Translations under genes and position numbers: made by a program | The notes under the pieces: generated by a model | What the model saw: the letters and a program-made list of their open reading frames with translations, nothing else | Databases searched by the model: none | What the model was told of the DNA's origin: nothing | Shown: in pieces, positions 11,841 to 24,733 of the stretch | Layout of the letters: the number at the start of each line of letters is the position of its first letter | Position numbering within the stretch: position 1 is the stretch's first letter | Origin: Sciurus carolinensis | Taxonomy: Eukaryota; Chordata; Mammalia; Rodentia; Sciuridae | Assembly: GCF_902686445.1 (NCBI RefSeq) | Contig: NC_062232.1 | Span: forward strand, 32,074,954-32,138,953 | DNA: 64,000 nt | Reading direction: 5' to 3'

Positions 11841-12575
11841 CCACTTGTCATCAAGAATACAGACAATAATAAATGCCGGAGAGTATGTGGAGGAAAAGGA
11901 ACATCTTTATATTGTTGGTGGGATCATAAATTAGTACAACCACTATGGAAATCAGTATAGAGAATCCTTGTAAAACTAGGCATGGGACTACCACATGATC
12001 CAGTTATACCACTTCTGGATATTTAGCCCAAAGAACTAAAATTAGCATACTATAGTGATACAGCCACTTCAATGTTTACCATGATTTACAATAGCCAACT
12101 TATAGAACCAGCCTAGGTGTCTATCCATACATGATTGCATAAAGAATATGTGATATATGTGACATCTGTATTTGTATCTACACACACACACACACACACA
12201 CAATAGAGATCTACTCAGCCACAAAGAAGAATGAAATTGTGTCATTTGCTGGTAAATGGATGAAACTGGAGAACCTTGTATTAAGCGAAATAAATCAAAC
12301 TCAGAAGGTCAAGGGTCATATTTTTTTTTCATATGTGAAAGGTAGAGACAAAAAAAAAAGAAAAGGAAGGTGGGAGGAATCTCATGGAAATTGAGGAGGG
12401 ATCAGTAGAATAAAGGAAAGGGACCAGAGGGAGGAAAGAGGAGATAGAAAGGGGATATACTAAGAAATGATATTAGGCAAATTGTATTGTTATATTGTGT
12501 GCATTACAAATATGTAACAACAAATCTCACTATTATGCACAACTCTAATGCACCAAAATAAGAACTGTGGGAAAA
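11841..12575 (+). mobile_element. L1 ORF2 3' end plus 3' UTR, plus strand
   Basis: L1 landmarks run from 'aataaatgccggagagtatg' (11869) through 'ttggtgggatcataaatt', 'ccacatgatccagttatacc' and 'gtaaatggatgaaactggag' to the rodent-type 3' UTR 'atatgtaacaacaaatctca'. A (CA)n tract has expanded inside the ORF2 region at 12181-12202. Multiple stops and indels make it a pseudogene. Confidence 0.88.
12181..12202. repeat. (CA)n microsatellite inside L1
   Basis: Eleven CA units within the decayed L1 ORF2 segment. Confidence 0.95.
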
Positions 12576-14367
12576 AAATCAACTAAAAATGGTATAAGGA
12601 CTGCATGTCAGCTGGGGTCAGAGAACCCAAGGATCGTTTTCTGAACAAGAAGTGTGTTACCATTCCAAAAGCATCTCGAAAGAAAAATTTGCAAGGATCT
12701 CACCTGAATGGTTTACATGTCTTGTCCATAAGTAGGACACTGATACTGGATCACATGACTTCAACCATATTTTGTCCACCTCTAAGATTTCATGAAAAGT
12801 CCAGTTCTTCTATATGACATATTGCTTCCCATTTTTAAAAATGAGAACCAAGGAGATTTAATAGCTTCTGTCTTTATTTTTGTTGTCTTGTGTGGATGTG
12901 ATTATAGAAATGTAAGATTCTTTCTCTTCCTACAATTTTGTAAAGCAGATCTGTTCCCAATTTGAATATCTCATGAATATGTAGAAAAACAGTAGTTAAC
13001 TATGTTTGCATCAAATAATTCAATAAGGCTGAGCAGGAGCAGCAATAGAGGTTAAAAGTAACTCCAATTCATGGACTAGGAACAGGATGAGAAGTGAGAT
13101 AATTTATAGCCAACTGGCAGCTGGAAAGGTAGTGAATTGATAAGGCCACAGTCACAGACCTTTAATTGATGGCTCTACCATCTGTATAGAAACCTTGTGT
13201 AAATAAGAATGAATAGTTTGAGCACAGAGCTCAGTGTGTGTGATCAAGTCACAGAAAAAGAGATGGTAAAAAAATCAATTTAATCCCCAGAGTTTATGTT
13301 GCTCAGGCTCCAACTAGTTGAAAATGTTTTCTCTGCCATGGCTTAATGAATGCCTTATCTTTATGACTCAAGTGGAGAAGCTTCTATAACAACGCGGTAA
13401 CCACAGGACCACAAACCTCTACCTAACAATTATCCCTTGCCGGCATGTTCAGGTCAAGTTTCTGAAGCAACCAAGAAAATAACAATCATAAAAATGATCT
13501 GTATGCATTTGTATGGATGTGGTTTCATCATGTGGCTCAGGCAGGATTCAGGGTGCAGGTGTCAAATTTCCCTGTATTTTCAGGTATCTTCCATGTGACA
13601 TGCCTGTGGTGACTCAGACTAAGGATTATGATCTGATTTGACCCTGTTGTTCAGGTCACCATGTGGATCTCTGACAGGTGATGACTGGAGAAGGTTGAGC
13701 AGCTTCACCAGCACCAGAAGGTTTGTGACACCTGTTAGTTAGAAAGAAGGAAGAGGAGGCGTCTGTTCTCTTATAACCCACACAATAAAAAAGCAGGGTT
13801 ACACAAAAAAATCCACCTTGATCCATTCACATCTTGCTGTGCTCATAGATGTAGATATAGAAACGAAAACACAGAACCATACATTACTTTCTGATCCAGC
13901 AAAGTAAATGTGATGGTGCTCTCAGGGACAGACTCGAAAGCAAGCAAAGAATCTTTACTGCTGTATAAGTTGATGTTCGTCTTGGTGGGACATGGATACC
14001 TCCCAAAACTCATATTCATTTGTCCTTTTTTCTTTTTTTAATTATGCAATATTAAACTTTGTTTTTTACTCAACAACATTTCTGCTTTTCTCTTTATAAG
14101 AACAATATGTTAGCTTTAGTAAAAATTAAGGAAAAATGCCTAAATTCTAAAGTAGAAAATAATAGTTACCCAGAGATTAACCCCTTAGAAATAACCACTG
14201 TTAATATTTGGTGCATTTCATGAAAAACCTGTTTTTCCAGTGTGTGCTGGTGTGTATTTCAAAATTCAGATTATATGTACAATTTTCTATTCTGTTTTCA
14301 TTTCATTGCCCTGCCATTGAAAGATAATTTTAATGCATAGTATTTTACCATATAGAGGTACATCCTG
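12576..14367. other. anonymous sequence
   Basis: About 1.8 kb without a recognisable gene or repeat. The longest open frame from an ATG is 70 codons (12605-12817 plus) and shows no domain. Confidence 0.45.
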
Positions 14368-14575
14368 AGTAAGTGCCTTGGAGTCAATCAGATCCCAGTT
14401 TGGTTTCTGATTCCTTCAGTTTCCAGCTCTGTGAATGGGCAACAACCTCAGTTTCATCATCTATAAAATGGATATACTATTAGTTACTTCATAAAGTTTA
14501 TGTAGGGACTGAATGAGATAATACCTATAAACCCTTATATTGTTCCTGAATATAATAGATGTGAAGTATTTTTAA
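14368..14575 (+). mobile_element. MIR SINE, plus strand
   Basis: Mammalian-wide interspersed repeat. The core and 3' parts are visible as 'cctcagtttcatcatctata', 'aaaatggatata' and 'gactgaatgagataatacc'. Confidence 0.85.
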
Positions 14576-14755
14576 CCAGTACTGAATCATTGCCCAATGT
14601 TTGAAATGGAGTCTGTTTCCAATATTTTTGCTGTTTATAATGTTTTGTGTTTGCCTACATTTAAAATTATTTCCTTAGGATAAATTCTTAGCGGTGGAAC
14701 AAAGGGCATAAACATTTTTAAGGCTTGATTGAAATGCCTTTCTAGACTGGCTTTA

Positions 14756-14968
14756 TTTATTTATTTAATTATTGGTACCAGGGATTGAACCCAGGGGCAC
14801 TTTACCACTGAGCCACATCCCCAACCCTTTTAATATTTTATTGAGAGGCAGGGTCTCATTGAATTGCTTAGGGCCTCACTAAGTTACTGAGGCTGGCTTT
14901 GGATTCGCCATCCTCCTCTTCAGCCTCCCCAGTCACTGGGATTGCAGGAGTGCACCACGAAGCCCAGC
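14756..14968 (-). mobile_element. B1-dID SINE, minus strand, with target-site duplication
   Basis: The complete dimer is visible in antisense: ID unit ('gattgaacccaggggcac', 'gagccacatccccaaccc'), linker, then B1 unit ('gaggcagggtctc', 'ctgaggctggcttt', 'gcaggagtgcacca'). It is flanked by a 15-bp target-site duplication, 14741-14755 and 14969-14983 (tctagactggctttat / tctagactggttttat), with one mismatch. Confidence 0.95.
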
Positions 14969-14983
14969 TCTAGACTGGTTTTA

Positions 14984-16600
14984 TCTATTTTATTCTCTCC
15001 CAGTAATGTTGTATAACTGGTCATCTGGTTCCACCTTTGAAAGCACCATGTCTTACCTTTGGTAACTTTGCTAATGTAATAGGCAAATACTGATATCTCA
15101 TTTAAATATTGATTTTGATACTTTCCTACTGACACTAAATATTATTTCATACATTTGCTTTCTTTGGGGAATTAATTGCCCATCAATTGACATATATCAT
15201 TGGGTATCACTTTTGTGCCACTCTAATAGATATATGACAGGAAACATGTTTGGGTCAAGGTAGAAGTGACCCAAGATGTGATAATACACCATTTTTAGAG
15301 GGTGTGTCTCATGTAAAACACTGAGCTAAATGATTAACTTGATGATAATGCTAAATGTTTGGGATTTCTGGTGAAAAATAAGACTTCTTTGGCTAGTCTG
15401 AAGCCTGTTTCTCATTTTGGTCACATTCTTCAGAGTTGAAGATGCTATGTTATACATTCAGGATGAATAAACTGTTATAGTATGAATTTAAATTTCACAT
15501 ATATGCACGAAACTGTGATAGGTGGATGGACTTACTATAAAGAATGCAAAAATGAGACCAATAGTGATGAATTAATATCATTTGAGTAACCAGAAATAGC
15601 TGAAGAATGTACAGACCATACTAAACAATTTTAACATACATAAAACTGGTATGCTTCATTCAAACTAAGGTGGTGTTCTTTAAGTTCTGATTGAGAAGCC
15701 TGTCCTATATTTGGCTACTTAATTGTAGGAAACTTGTGGTAACCACCCACCTATCTGCATACCCATTGTCCAGTTACATTGCAGATTTAAAGGTCAACTT
15801 TAATTTGGCAACTGTACAGTGCTAGCTACAGCATTTGTGTAGATGAATTAGAACAGTCCAATGACTGGTATAGGTGGAACAGTTTCTCTTTACTTCTAGT
15901 GGTAGGGATAGGATGCTTCAACATTGTACCGCAGTTTCAGGAGTTGCTATTCATAGGGGTGTTTACATCTCCTTCTGGTGCATTGACATCTTCTGATTTA
16001 GCAGGTTATTGTTTATTGCCCTCTGCAAAGATGTCACACAGAAAAGACGAGAGACTAGCTCATGGTCATTTCATGTTTTTATTGAAATTCATAGCATTCA
16101 TCAGATTTTCATACATATCAGCACAGTGATTCTGGCAGGCATTGAAAGCTGGCACCTCAAACACAGTTTGATGAGAAAAAGCTAAATTTGTTGGTTCGAC
16201 ATTGTCTCAGAGAGGGAAAGGTAAGGGTTTGCTGAGAATTGGAAGTTTGGTTTAAGGTGGGTCTTTAGATGCAGGGAGACTTGATTAGGATTGGGTAAGA
16301 ATCATCATACCACAGTCCAGGACTGGTGGAAAGAGCACAAGATTTTCAGATGAGGGATTTTAGGGTGCAAACTATCTATTAATGTTTTCCATTGGAGAGT
16401 TGATAGGCCTTTTAGCAAAATCCTCAAATAAATAAGCAAACTATGTGCTTGGGCATGACAGGCCCAGAAACATCAGGTCATAGAAATGAAGACAGTGGAA
16501 TTGTGAAGACATGCTGGTGTAGCTGACAAGGTGTGGTTTGAATTCTCAGTGGCCAGGTTGAGCCTGAGGTAGATGGTTTTGGTTCTCAGAGGAAACATGG
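14984..16600. other. anonymous sequence
   Basis: No gene or repeat recognised. Chance open frames up to 76 codons (15899-16129 plus). Confidence 0.45.
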
Positions 16601-16604
16601 TCAT

Positions 16605-16715
16605 ATCGTCATTTTATACATGAGGAAATTGAGGTTCAAGAAGACAAAGTGAATTTCCAAGATCAAACCTCTAATTAGTTTTGGAGAGTGAATTAGCCCT
16701 GAGCTCTTTTCCATC
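16605..16715 (-). mobile_element. MIR SINE fragment, minus strand
   Basis: The antisense MIR core 'cattttatacatgaggaaat' followed by 'tgaggttcaag' is the reverse of the MIR segment 'tcctcatctgtaaaatgg'. A short relic. Confidence 0.75.
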
Positions 16716-17107
16716 TTGTCCACTAAGAACTTTTCCTTCCTTTATGGTTATTCATCTTGCCCTTTATCTCCAGTCCTTCTGGGCACTGATATGTTGTTAG
16801 AACAAGGGGGAGTTTCCAATTGATTTTAAGGTTTAAATCACATAGTCTTACTTGGACTGATGATAAAATGCTTTGTTGAGAATGGGTTTGTTGAATGCGA
16901 CTAAGGGCCTTCTATGTTTCAGTGATAACTTGTGGAGAAGAAAAGGGATTTGTGTCTCTACTAGAAGTTTGATATGACAAAATTAATCATTCACATGGCC
17001 CTGGCTGTTGTATTGATGGTATGCAGGTGATGGAAATATTTCACTGCTTTTTCTCTAAGTTTTTTTCATAAGAGTATCTTTAAGTAGAAGTAAGAAAGAG
17101 CCAGGGA

Positions 17108-17305
17108 TGTTGGACATGGTGTCGCATACCTGTAATCTCAGTGACTCAAGAAGCTGAGGCAGGAGGATCACAAGTTCAAGGCCAGACTCAGCAACTTAGT
17201 GAGGCCCTAAAAAACTTAGGGAGACCCTGTCTCAAAATAAAACATACAAATGGGTGGGATGTGAGTCAGTGGTATGTACTCCTGGGTTCAATCCCTGGTA
17301 CCTAA
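17108..17305 (+). mobile_element. B1-dID SINE, plus strand
   Basis: B1 monomer ('acctgtaatctcagtgact', 'gctgaggcaggaggatcaca', 'gagaccctgtctc') fused to a degenerate ID unit ('gggtgggatgtgagtcagt', 'gttcaatccctggtacc'). The 3' tail passes straight into a long GA/GAAA tract. Possible imperfect target-site copies are the 'aagaaagagcc' and 'aagaaagcgag' motifs either side. Confidence 0.9.
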
Positions 17306-17315
17306 CAAGAAAGAG

Positions 17316-17384
<69 letters not shown>

Positions 17385-17421
17385 GAGACAGAGAGAAAGA
17401 GAAAGAAAGAAAGAGAGAGAG

Positions 17422-17496
<75 letters not shown>

Positions 17497-17513
17497 GAAA
17501 GAAAGCGAGTTAG
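17306..17513 (+). repeat. (GA)n/(GAAA)n purine tract
   Basis: About 200 nt of almost pure purine: GA dinucleotides to about 17410, then GAAA tetranucleotides to about 17500. It begins exactly at the end of the B1-dID, so it is an expanded SINE tail. The overlapping 79- and 89-codon open frames (Arg/Glu/Lys only) are microsatellite artefacts. Such tracts can form triplex (H-DNA) in vitro. Confidence 0.97.
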
Positions 17514-17809
17514 GGAGAAATAGAGAGTAGGAAAAAACTAAGAGAATATGGGTCTCTTTCTCCCTTTCATTTCTGAAATGTACATCTGGATTGTCTTCAG
17601 TTCACTGTCACCTACTGGGTTCCTCTGTCTTCTTAAGCCACACCCTCTATCTGACCCCTGCCTCATACATGTTGCTTCTGTGGGTATATCCCATGAAAGT
17701 AAAATACTCCCAAAGCAAAAGGACTATTAAGAGAAATGGGGTACTGTTGTTAGTTTGTTAGTTGCAATTCAAGTCTTATTGAGTTAAATGGGACACAATA
17801 TATTTTTAT

Positions 17810-17930
17810 AAGCCTACTGGAATGTAAGCTCAGGTGTTCACAGGTAGAGTTGCTTTATTACTGGACGTTCAGTGCTAAGAGCACACAGTAGATACTCAAA
17901 AATATTTGCTGAAAGGAAACATTAACAAAC
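17810..17930 (+). mobile_element. L2 3' end, plus strand
   Basis: The segment with 'ggaatgtaagctcaggtg' followed by 'cacacagtagatactcaaa' and 'atatttgctgaaagg' matches the L2 3' terminus in sense. Confidence 0.75.
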
Positions 17931-18114
17931 AAGGGGATACCTGTAACCTCTTGATTTGGAGGTCAGACCCAGGTCCATTTTTTTTGTTTTTTTAACCTTG
18001 GTTCCAGACATGCTAATTATCCTAATGTCAACAGTAAGTGAATCAGGTCACATGTAGGCAAATGGTGAGGAACTTGGGTGATGCCTTTGTTGCTGAGGTT
18101 GCTAAGAGTTTGAG

Positions 18115-18310
18115 CTGGACAGATCTCCTGAAAATCAAAGGGAGATCAGTAGAGGAAAGGGACCAAGAATTGGGTGGTGGGGATGAAGGGGCAAGTGCTG
18201 GGTGGGTGATATTGACCAAATTATGTTTTATATTGTGTGCATGTAGTAATATGTAACAACAAATCCCACCATCATGTATAATTATGATGCCCAAATTAAA
18301 AAATGTGGAA
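18115..18310 (+). mobile_element. L1 3' UTR fragment, plus strand
   Basis: A short L1 3' end sharing blocks with 12390-12570: 'agatcagtagaggaaaggga', 'atattgtgtgcatgtagtaa', 'atatgtaacaacaaatccca', and an A-rich end. It is the same 3' UTR type as the copy at 11841-12575. Confidence 0.8.
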
Positions 18311-20292
18311 AGAAAAGAAGCCCAGATTCATTCAAGAATAAATAGTTTAGCAGAAACTAGAGGGAGAAGCATGAAGAGATGGGGGTGACTCTGGGAAAGT
18401 AGAGCTAGTATGATTGGAAACGGAATGGATTTTTGGCAGGTTAGCTAGTTCTAAGCTTTCCTATGAAATATGCTTTAATGTTGTTCTCCATGAAATAAAA
18501 TGAATCCCTGAAATCCCCGATCGGAGACTCAGCATCAGGGCTCAGTTGCTTGTACAGTATAACTATAACTTCTTGTTTTAAAAATTTGCCTACAGGTATG
18601 TGTAGAAATATAGATTTCATTAAAATCATTAGCCTCTCAAGTGATCTAACAAGTATTGAAAATCTTTAACAGTAGGATATTATGTATTTTGATGTATAGC
18701 TATCTCTCTCATTTACCTCCATGCATATGTTGTACTAAAGACAATTGCACTTCATGTTGACTGCATGAGGGAACAATTTTCCAGTTGGTTGTACTTCTGT
18801 TTATTTATCTGTTCAATAATTAGATCCCAGATCTAATTATTAATTTAAGGGCACATCACTCAGGATATGAGTAAGTGAAAGTATCTGTTGAGTCTAGTTA
18901 ATTTTAACAGTTATGGGGCACCAAATTAAATATGAAATGCAAATATATACAAAATGCAAATACATGAACAAAATGATAAAATTGCTAATTGCTTTGCCTT
19001 TAAAAAAAACTACTGAGTGGCAAGTGTATATGAGAAGATATTGCAACCGGTTATAACATTTCTTTGTTCCAGGCTTGATGCAAACAGATTAGGGATATAA
19101 TCTACCACATATACAATGAAAAGGTGGATTTTTGGAAACAATGACTGCAGTGAGTATTTTTATTTACCCATCTCTCTGGTATTTATATAATTAAAAAGTG
19201 AATTATTTTCATATCCTTTTTAAAATGACAGTCCCAAGATTGACAGAACAATGGAATGACCGCTGGAATAGTATGATTTAAATCACTGTTTGGTAGTCAA
19301 TATGTCTTTGTGGGAAATAGAAAAGTAAAGTCTACAGATAATTCTGTTGGGAAGTTTCATGGCACTCGCATACATTAGATCTGTGTCAACTTAGAATGAA
19401 GTGTTTTGTAGTGGTTTCAAGACCTTTAACCTTCATCTTCTAGTTTTCTCACTTTTATCAGCTGTTTGAAAGAAGACTCCAAAGACACATGAATCAAATT
19501 AAAGCTGGGAGAGATGTTTAGGCTGGAGTTTTGGGCAATATGTTAGATGACAAAATGCAGATTCCAAGAATATGTCCTAGATTGGAATTAGGAAACAAAA
19601 GCAACAAGATTGAAACTAACAGAGGTAAATGCAAATTTCTCCTTGAGGGTTTATAATTTAATTACATGAGCATGAGTTGGAGGAGATCTCAGAAATTCTT
19701 ATGAAAATGACCTGGGGGATTTAATTGGTCCCAAGTTTAATATAAACCAGGAAGTATACAAAGCTGTCTAAAAGCTATGATTCCTTTGGCTATATAAATT
19801 ACTGAAGGAGGAATAGCCTGTTTTCCTTCCTCCCTTCAGTCTGTGGCAGGGATGAGTATTGTTTTGGATTCATCAGATTCTGGGATTATGCCACATTTCC
19901 CAGTGGGCACAGTCAGTGTGTGTTACCAGGTCAGCATTTGGGTGTGGCTTTCTTGCTACTTTCCCAGAAACACTGCTGAAGTGCAAAGGTTAAGGATCTA
20001 TTCCCTATGGGAGACTCTCTTCCTCTCCTTTCTCAACCATCCAGTGGCAGAAATGATCAGCAACTCGAGGCCTATTCTCTTGCAGCATATCCAACCAACT
20101 AACTTCCTTTTCTTTTTTCTTTATGTGGTACTGAAGTATGGTAAAATCCAAAATTGGGAGTTGGGTGAAACAACAGGCCTCACTCACAACCTGCTTTGTC
20201 CTGAAGGCATTTAAGCTAAATAACCTGGAAAAAAAAGAGTGTGCACCACGTGGTCCAGCCTGCACATTGGAATATATTTTAGGGGCTTAACA
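18311..20292. other. anonymous sequence
   Basis: About 2 kb with nothing recognised. A 123-codon plus-strand opening (19843-20214) has no domain or homology that I know and no neighbouring coding signal, so it is treated as chance. Confidence 0.45.
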
Positions 20293-20304
20293 TCTATACT
20301 CAGG

Positions 20305-20533
20305 CTGGTGGGACATGGTGGCACATGCCTGTAGTTCCAGTGACTTGGGAGTCTGAGGTAGGAGGATCGTGAGTTCAAAGCCAACCTCAGCAACCTAGTG
20401 AGGTCCTCAGCAACTTATTGAGACCCCATCTCTAAATAAAATATAAAAAAGGGCTGGGAATGTGGCTCAGTGGTTAAGTGCCTCTGGGGTTCAATCCCTA
20501 GAACCAAAAAAAAAAAAAAGGAAAGAAAAAAGG
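20305..20533 (+). mobile_element. B1-dID SINE, plus strand, with target-site duplication
   Basis: A full dimer: B1 unit ('gcacatgcctgtagttccag', 'gaggtaggaggatcgtgag'), linker, then ID unit ('gggaatgtggctcagtggtt', 'ggttcaatccctagaacc') and an oligo(A) tail. It is flanked by a perfect 12-bp duplication, tctatactcagg, at 20293-20304 and 20534-20545. Confidence 0.95.
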
Positions 20534-20689
20534 TCTATACTCAGGAAGTGATAGGGATTTACTTTTTTCCTTTCCTATTATTTTTGTGCACATTTGTATC
20601 TTTCTCATGAACCTTCCAGTGGAGGATGGCTAGAGTGAGACATACATTTATTTTCTTGGATTCTCAGGCCATAACACCATTCAAGAGCA

Positions 20690-21130
20690 CAGCACCCTAA
20701 TCCCTCCACTGTCTCTAATAGCTGAACTGATAGGAAAGTATAAGGGTTAATGTTCCTCTGTACTCTAGACAATTTTGTCTATATCATATATCTTTATTGG
20801 GATGTCCCATAGATGCCACTAAAATTTATTTTCAAAATTTAAGTTATCTCTTTGCACTCTCTTCCCTTGACTCTCCACCCCACCACCAATTTATAAATGC
20901 ACTTCAGCTGTGGTTCAAATATTCCCTGTTCATTGGAGATATCACCATCCTCTTGTTGCCTGATTCCTTCAACTTCCACATTTAGTTGGTCATCAAACTC
21001 TGTCATTTCAAAGGTCGTTAGAACATGTCTATTCTTGTTCTCACCTCGTTTGCCATTACTATCTGTCACCTGCATGGTTTTCAGTCAAAGCCTATGTTTT
21101 CTTTCCTGTTCTAATGCTTGGCACCACAGT
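20690..21130 (+). mobile_element. L2 internal/3' fragment, plus strand
   Basis: Decayed L2 in sense: 'gggatgtcccatagatgcca' near 20801, followed by pyrimidine-rich, Pro/Ser-like L2 coding remnants and 'gcttggcaccacagttattg' near 21117, in the order expected for L2 ORF2. No usable frame. Confidence 0.6.
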
Positions 21131-21750
21131 TATTGACTGACTATGGAAAATAGACCTTTTCTGTTTATCTTCAAATTTTAATGGAACACCTTTGAGAGAT
21201 GATAAGTTTATTTTTGGTTGCTTCAGATATCAAGGAGGAAATTTGTCATTAATGGAATATGAAACAGATTGACTTTATGGAGTAAACCATTTCATGAATC
21301 CTTGAACTCTTCATCACTGAAAGTATTCAAGAAGGGGACTGTCAAAAGGATTCTGACTTTGTTAAAATGTCAGAATGTAATCTCTAGGGTCCTTTTAAGT
21401 ATAAGATTTGATTAATTTAATTATATATTAGTTGAAGAGGTTTATGCAAAATCCAAAGTATTAAAAAATTTTTTTTCTGATTGATACGGTCAGTGATAAA
21501 TTTAATTTTCAACTTATGGTGCTGCTTTATTTTAAAAGTTTTCCGAAATAGAACTGCATTACTCTCAAAATAAGAAAACAAATCATTGCGAAGTAAGCAA
21601 AAAGATGGTATACCTCTATTGGGTATAATTAATATGCACCAGTAAGGAAAAAAAAAAGGAAGAACATTTTGATCTCCTTTGAATGTGAAAACAACCTTTT
21701 ATTATGTATATTAAAGAAATATTTATGCTATCATATATATGTCAACTGTT
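21131..21750. other. anonymous AT-rich sequence
   Basis: No gene or repeat recognised. Confidence 0.45.
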
Positions 21751-21754
21751 AGTC

Positions 21755-22200
21755 TGCTCTAGGTCTGACTGAATGTAACAGTGGCTTAAACAAGCTAGAA
21801 GTCTGGATCTCCTTTATGTAAAAGAAGTTTGGATGGAGACAACCAGAGGTGGTATGGTGGCTTCACAATGTCAGGTACCAACACTCCTTTATCTTGTTCA
21901 GCTGTGTGTGGCTTCAATTCCTGATGTCATTTATGATCCAAAATGCCCACTGAATACCAGTATTACATATAAGTTCTGAACATTAGGAAAGAGGAAGAAG
22001 AAAAGGGGCATGCCTCCTTCCTTTTAAAGATCTTTCCAGAAATACAAGACAACACTACTATATAAATTTCAATGCTGAGAACTTAGCCATAAAGTCATAC
22101 AAAATTGCAAGGAATTTTCTCAGTGTGGTGGGGGAGGAATCAGAGTTTTGTTTCTAATGAAGAAGAAGAGAATGGATATTGGGAAGCTAATAGCTGTCCC
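21755..22200 (+). repeat. ancient unnamed interspersed repeat
   Basis: An old mammalian-wide repeat by recognition: 'aacagtggcttaaacaagct', 'tggtatggtggcttcacaat', 'gggcatgcctccttcctttt', 'ggaattttctcagtg' and the ending 'gagaatggatattggg'. Only the ending is shared with 1380-1500. Its family name and class are not certain. Non-coding. Confidence 0.6.
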
Positions 22201-22365
22201 TGTTATACCGATTGACTAAAGGCAAGCATAATACAGAATCATTAAGGAAATGTCACTGACCACGGCTTCTTTGCTAATAGTTTTAGGAACTTTCTATTGG
22301 GCTTCATTTATTTAGATCAGTGAACAATTATTTACTACAAACTGGCTATTTGCATTATTTTTTCT

Positions 22366-22495
22366 GCAAAATGGAGCTGCATCTTTTCTTTGGGATTGTA
22401 GTAAGTATTAAATGAGATAATACGTGCAAAACACTTGGAAAAACACCTGCTATATATTCCAGGCTCAATACACATTAGTTGTTACTCTGATTAAT
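22366..22495 (+). mobile_element. MIR SINE 3' part, plus strand
   Basis: 'gtattaaatgagataatacg' and the following 'gctcaatacacattagttgt' match the 3' half of MIR. Confidence 0.75.
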
Positions 22496-22699
22496 ATTAC
22501 TACTTGTGAAAGAATTCAAGTGAGATTGAAGGCATAGTTTTTGCCTTAAGTCCTTCCTTTTCTGGCAGAGAAGAGAAGAGAAATAACTTCAGAAAAAGTG
22601 CAAATTGAGAGTCAGATGTTCTGAAACAGACTGTATAAGATATTAACTTTTAAAAAATAATAGCTATTTTAAAAACCAAAAAAAAGACTGAAAAAGTCC

Positions 22700-24414
<1,715 letters not shown>

Positions 24415-24505
24415 CTGGCGAACATTTGTGCAAATGGTCTGTGCTAAATACTGAAGATTCAAGACAGGTAAGGCCTAGGCTCTGCCCTTGAGAAACTCAT
24501 GCAGA
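24415..24505 (-). mobile_element. L2-like 3' fragment, minus strand
   Basis: 'gtctgtgctaaatactgaag' followed by 'ctgcccttgagaaactcatg' resembles the antisense of the L2 3' end. Weak and short. Confidence 0.45.
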
Positions 24506-24635
24506 AAATGCTATGTAATGATGTGGCACTGCTCCAGCAAAAAGATGAATTTGAAAGTGCAACAGGAACTGAGATGAAATGAAATTCAGCTTATAAACAT
24601 GAAAGACTGTGGTGAAAAAAGTCCACATTAAGCTT

Positions 24636-24733
24636 GTATAATATATATTATATATATTGTAATATATATATATAATACATATGTATATATATGTAATATA
24701 TACATGTAATGTATATATGTAATACATATATTT
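24636..24733. repeat. AT/TATG-rich simple repeat
   Basis: A cryptic (TA)n/(TGTA)n tract with interruptions, self-complementary along much of its length and so able to fold or cruciform. Openings across it are artefacts. Confidence 0.93.

Noticed and set aside
17254..17523. Arg/Glu/Lys-rich 79- and 89-codon frames
   Set aside because: Translation of a (GA)n/(GAAA)n microsatellite.
24497..24727. Tyr/Ile-rich 76-codon frame
   Set aside because: Reads the AT/TATG simple repeat.
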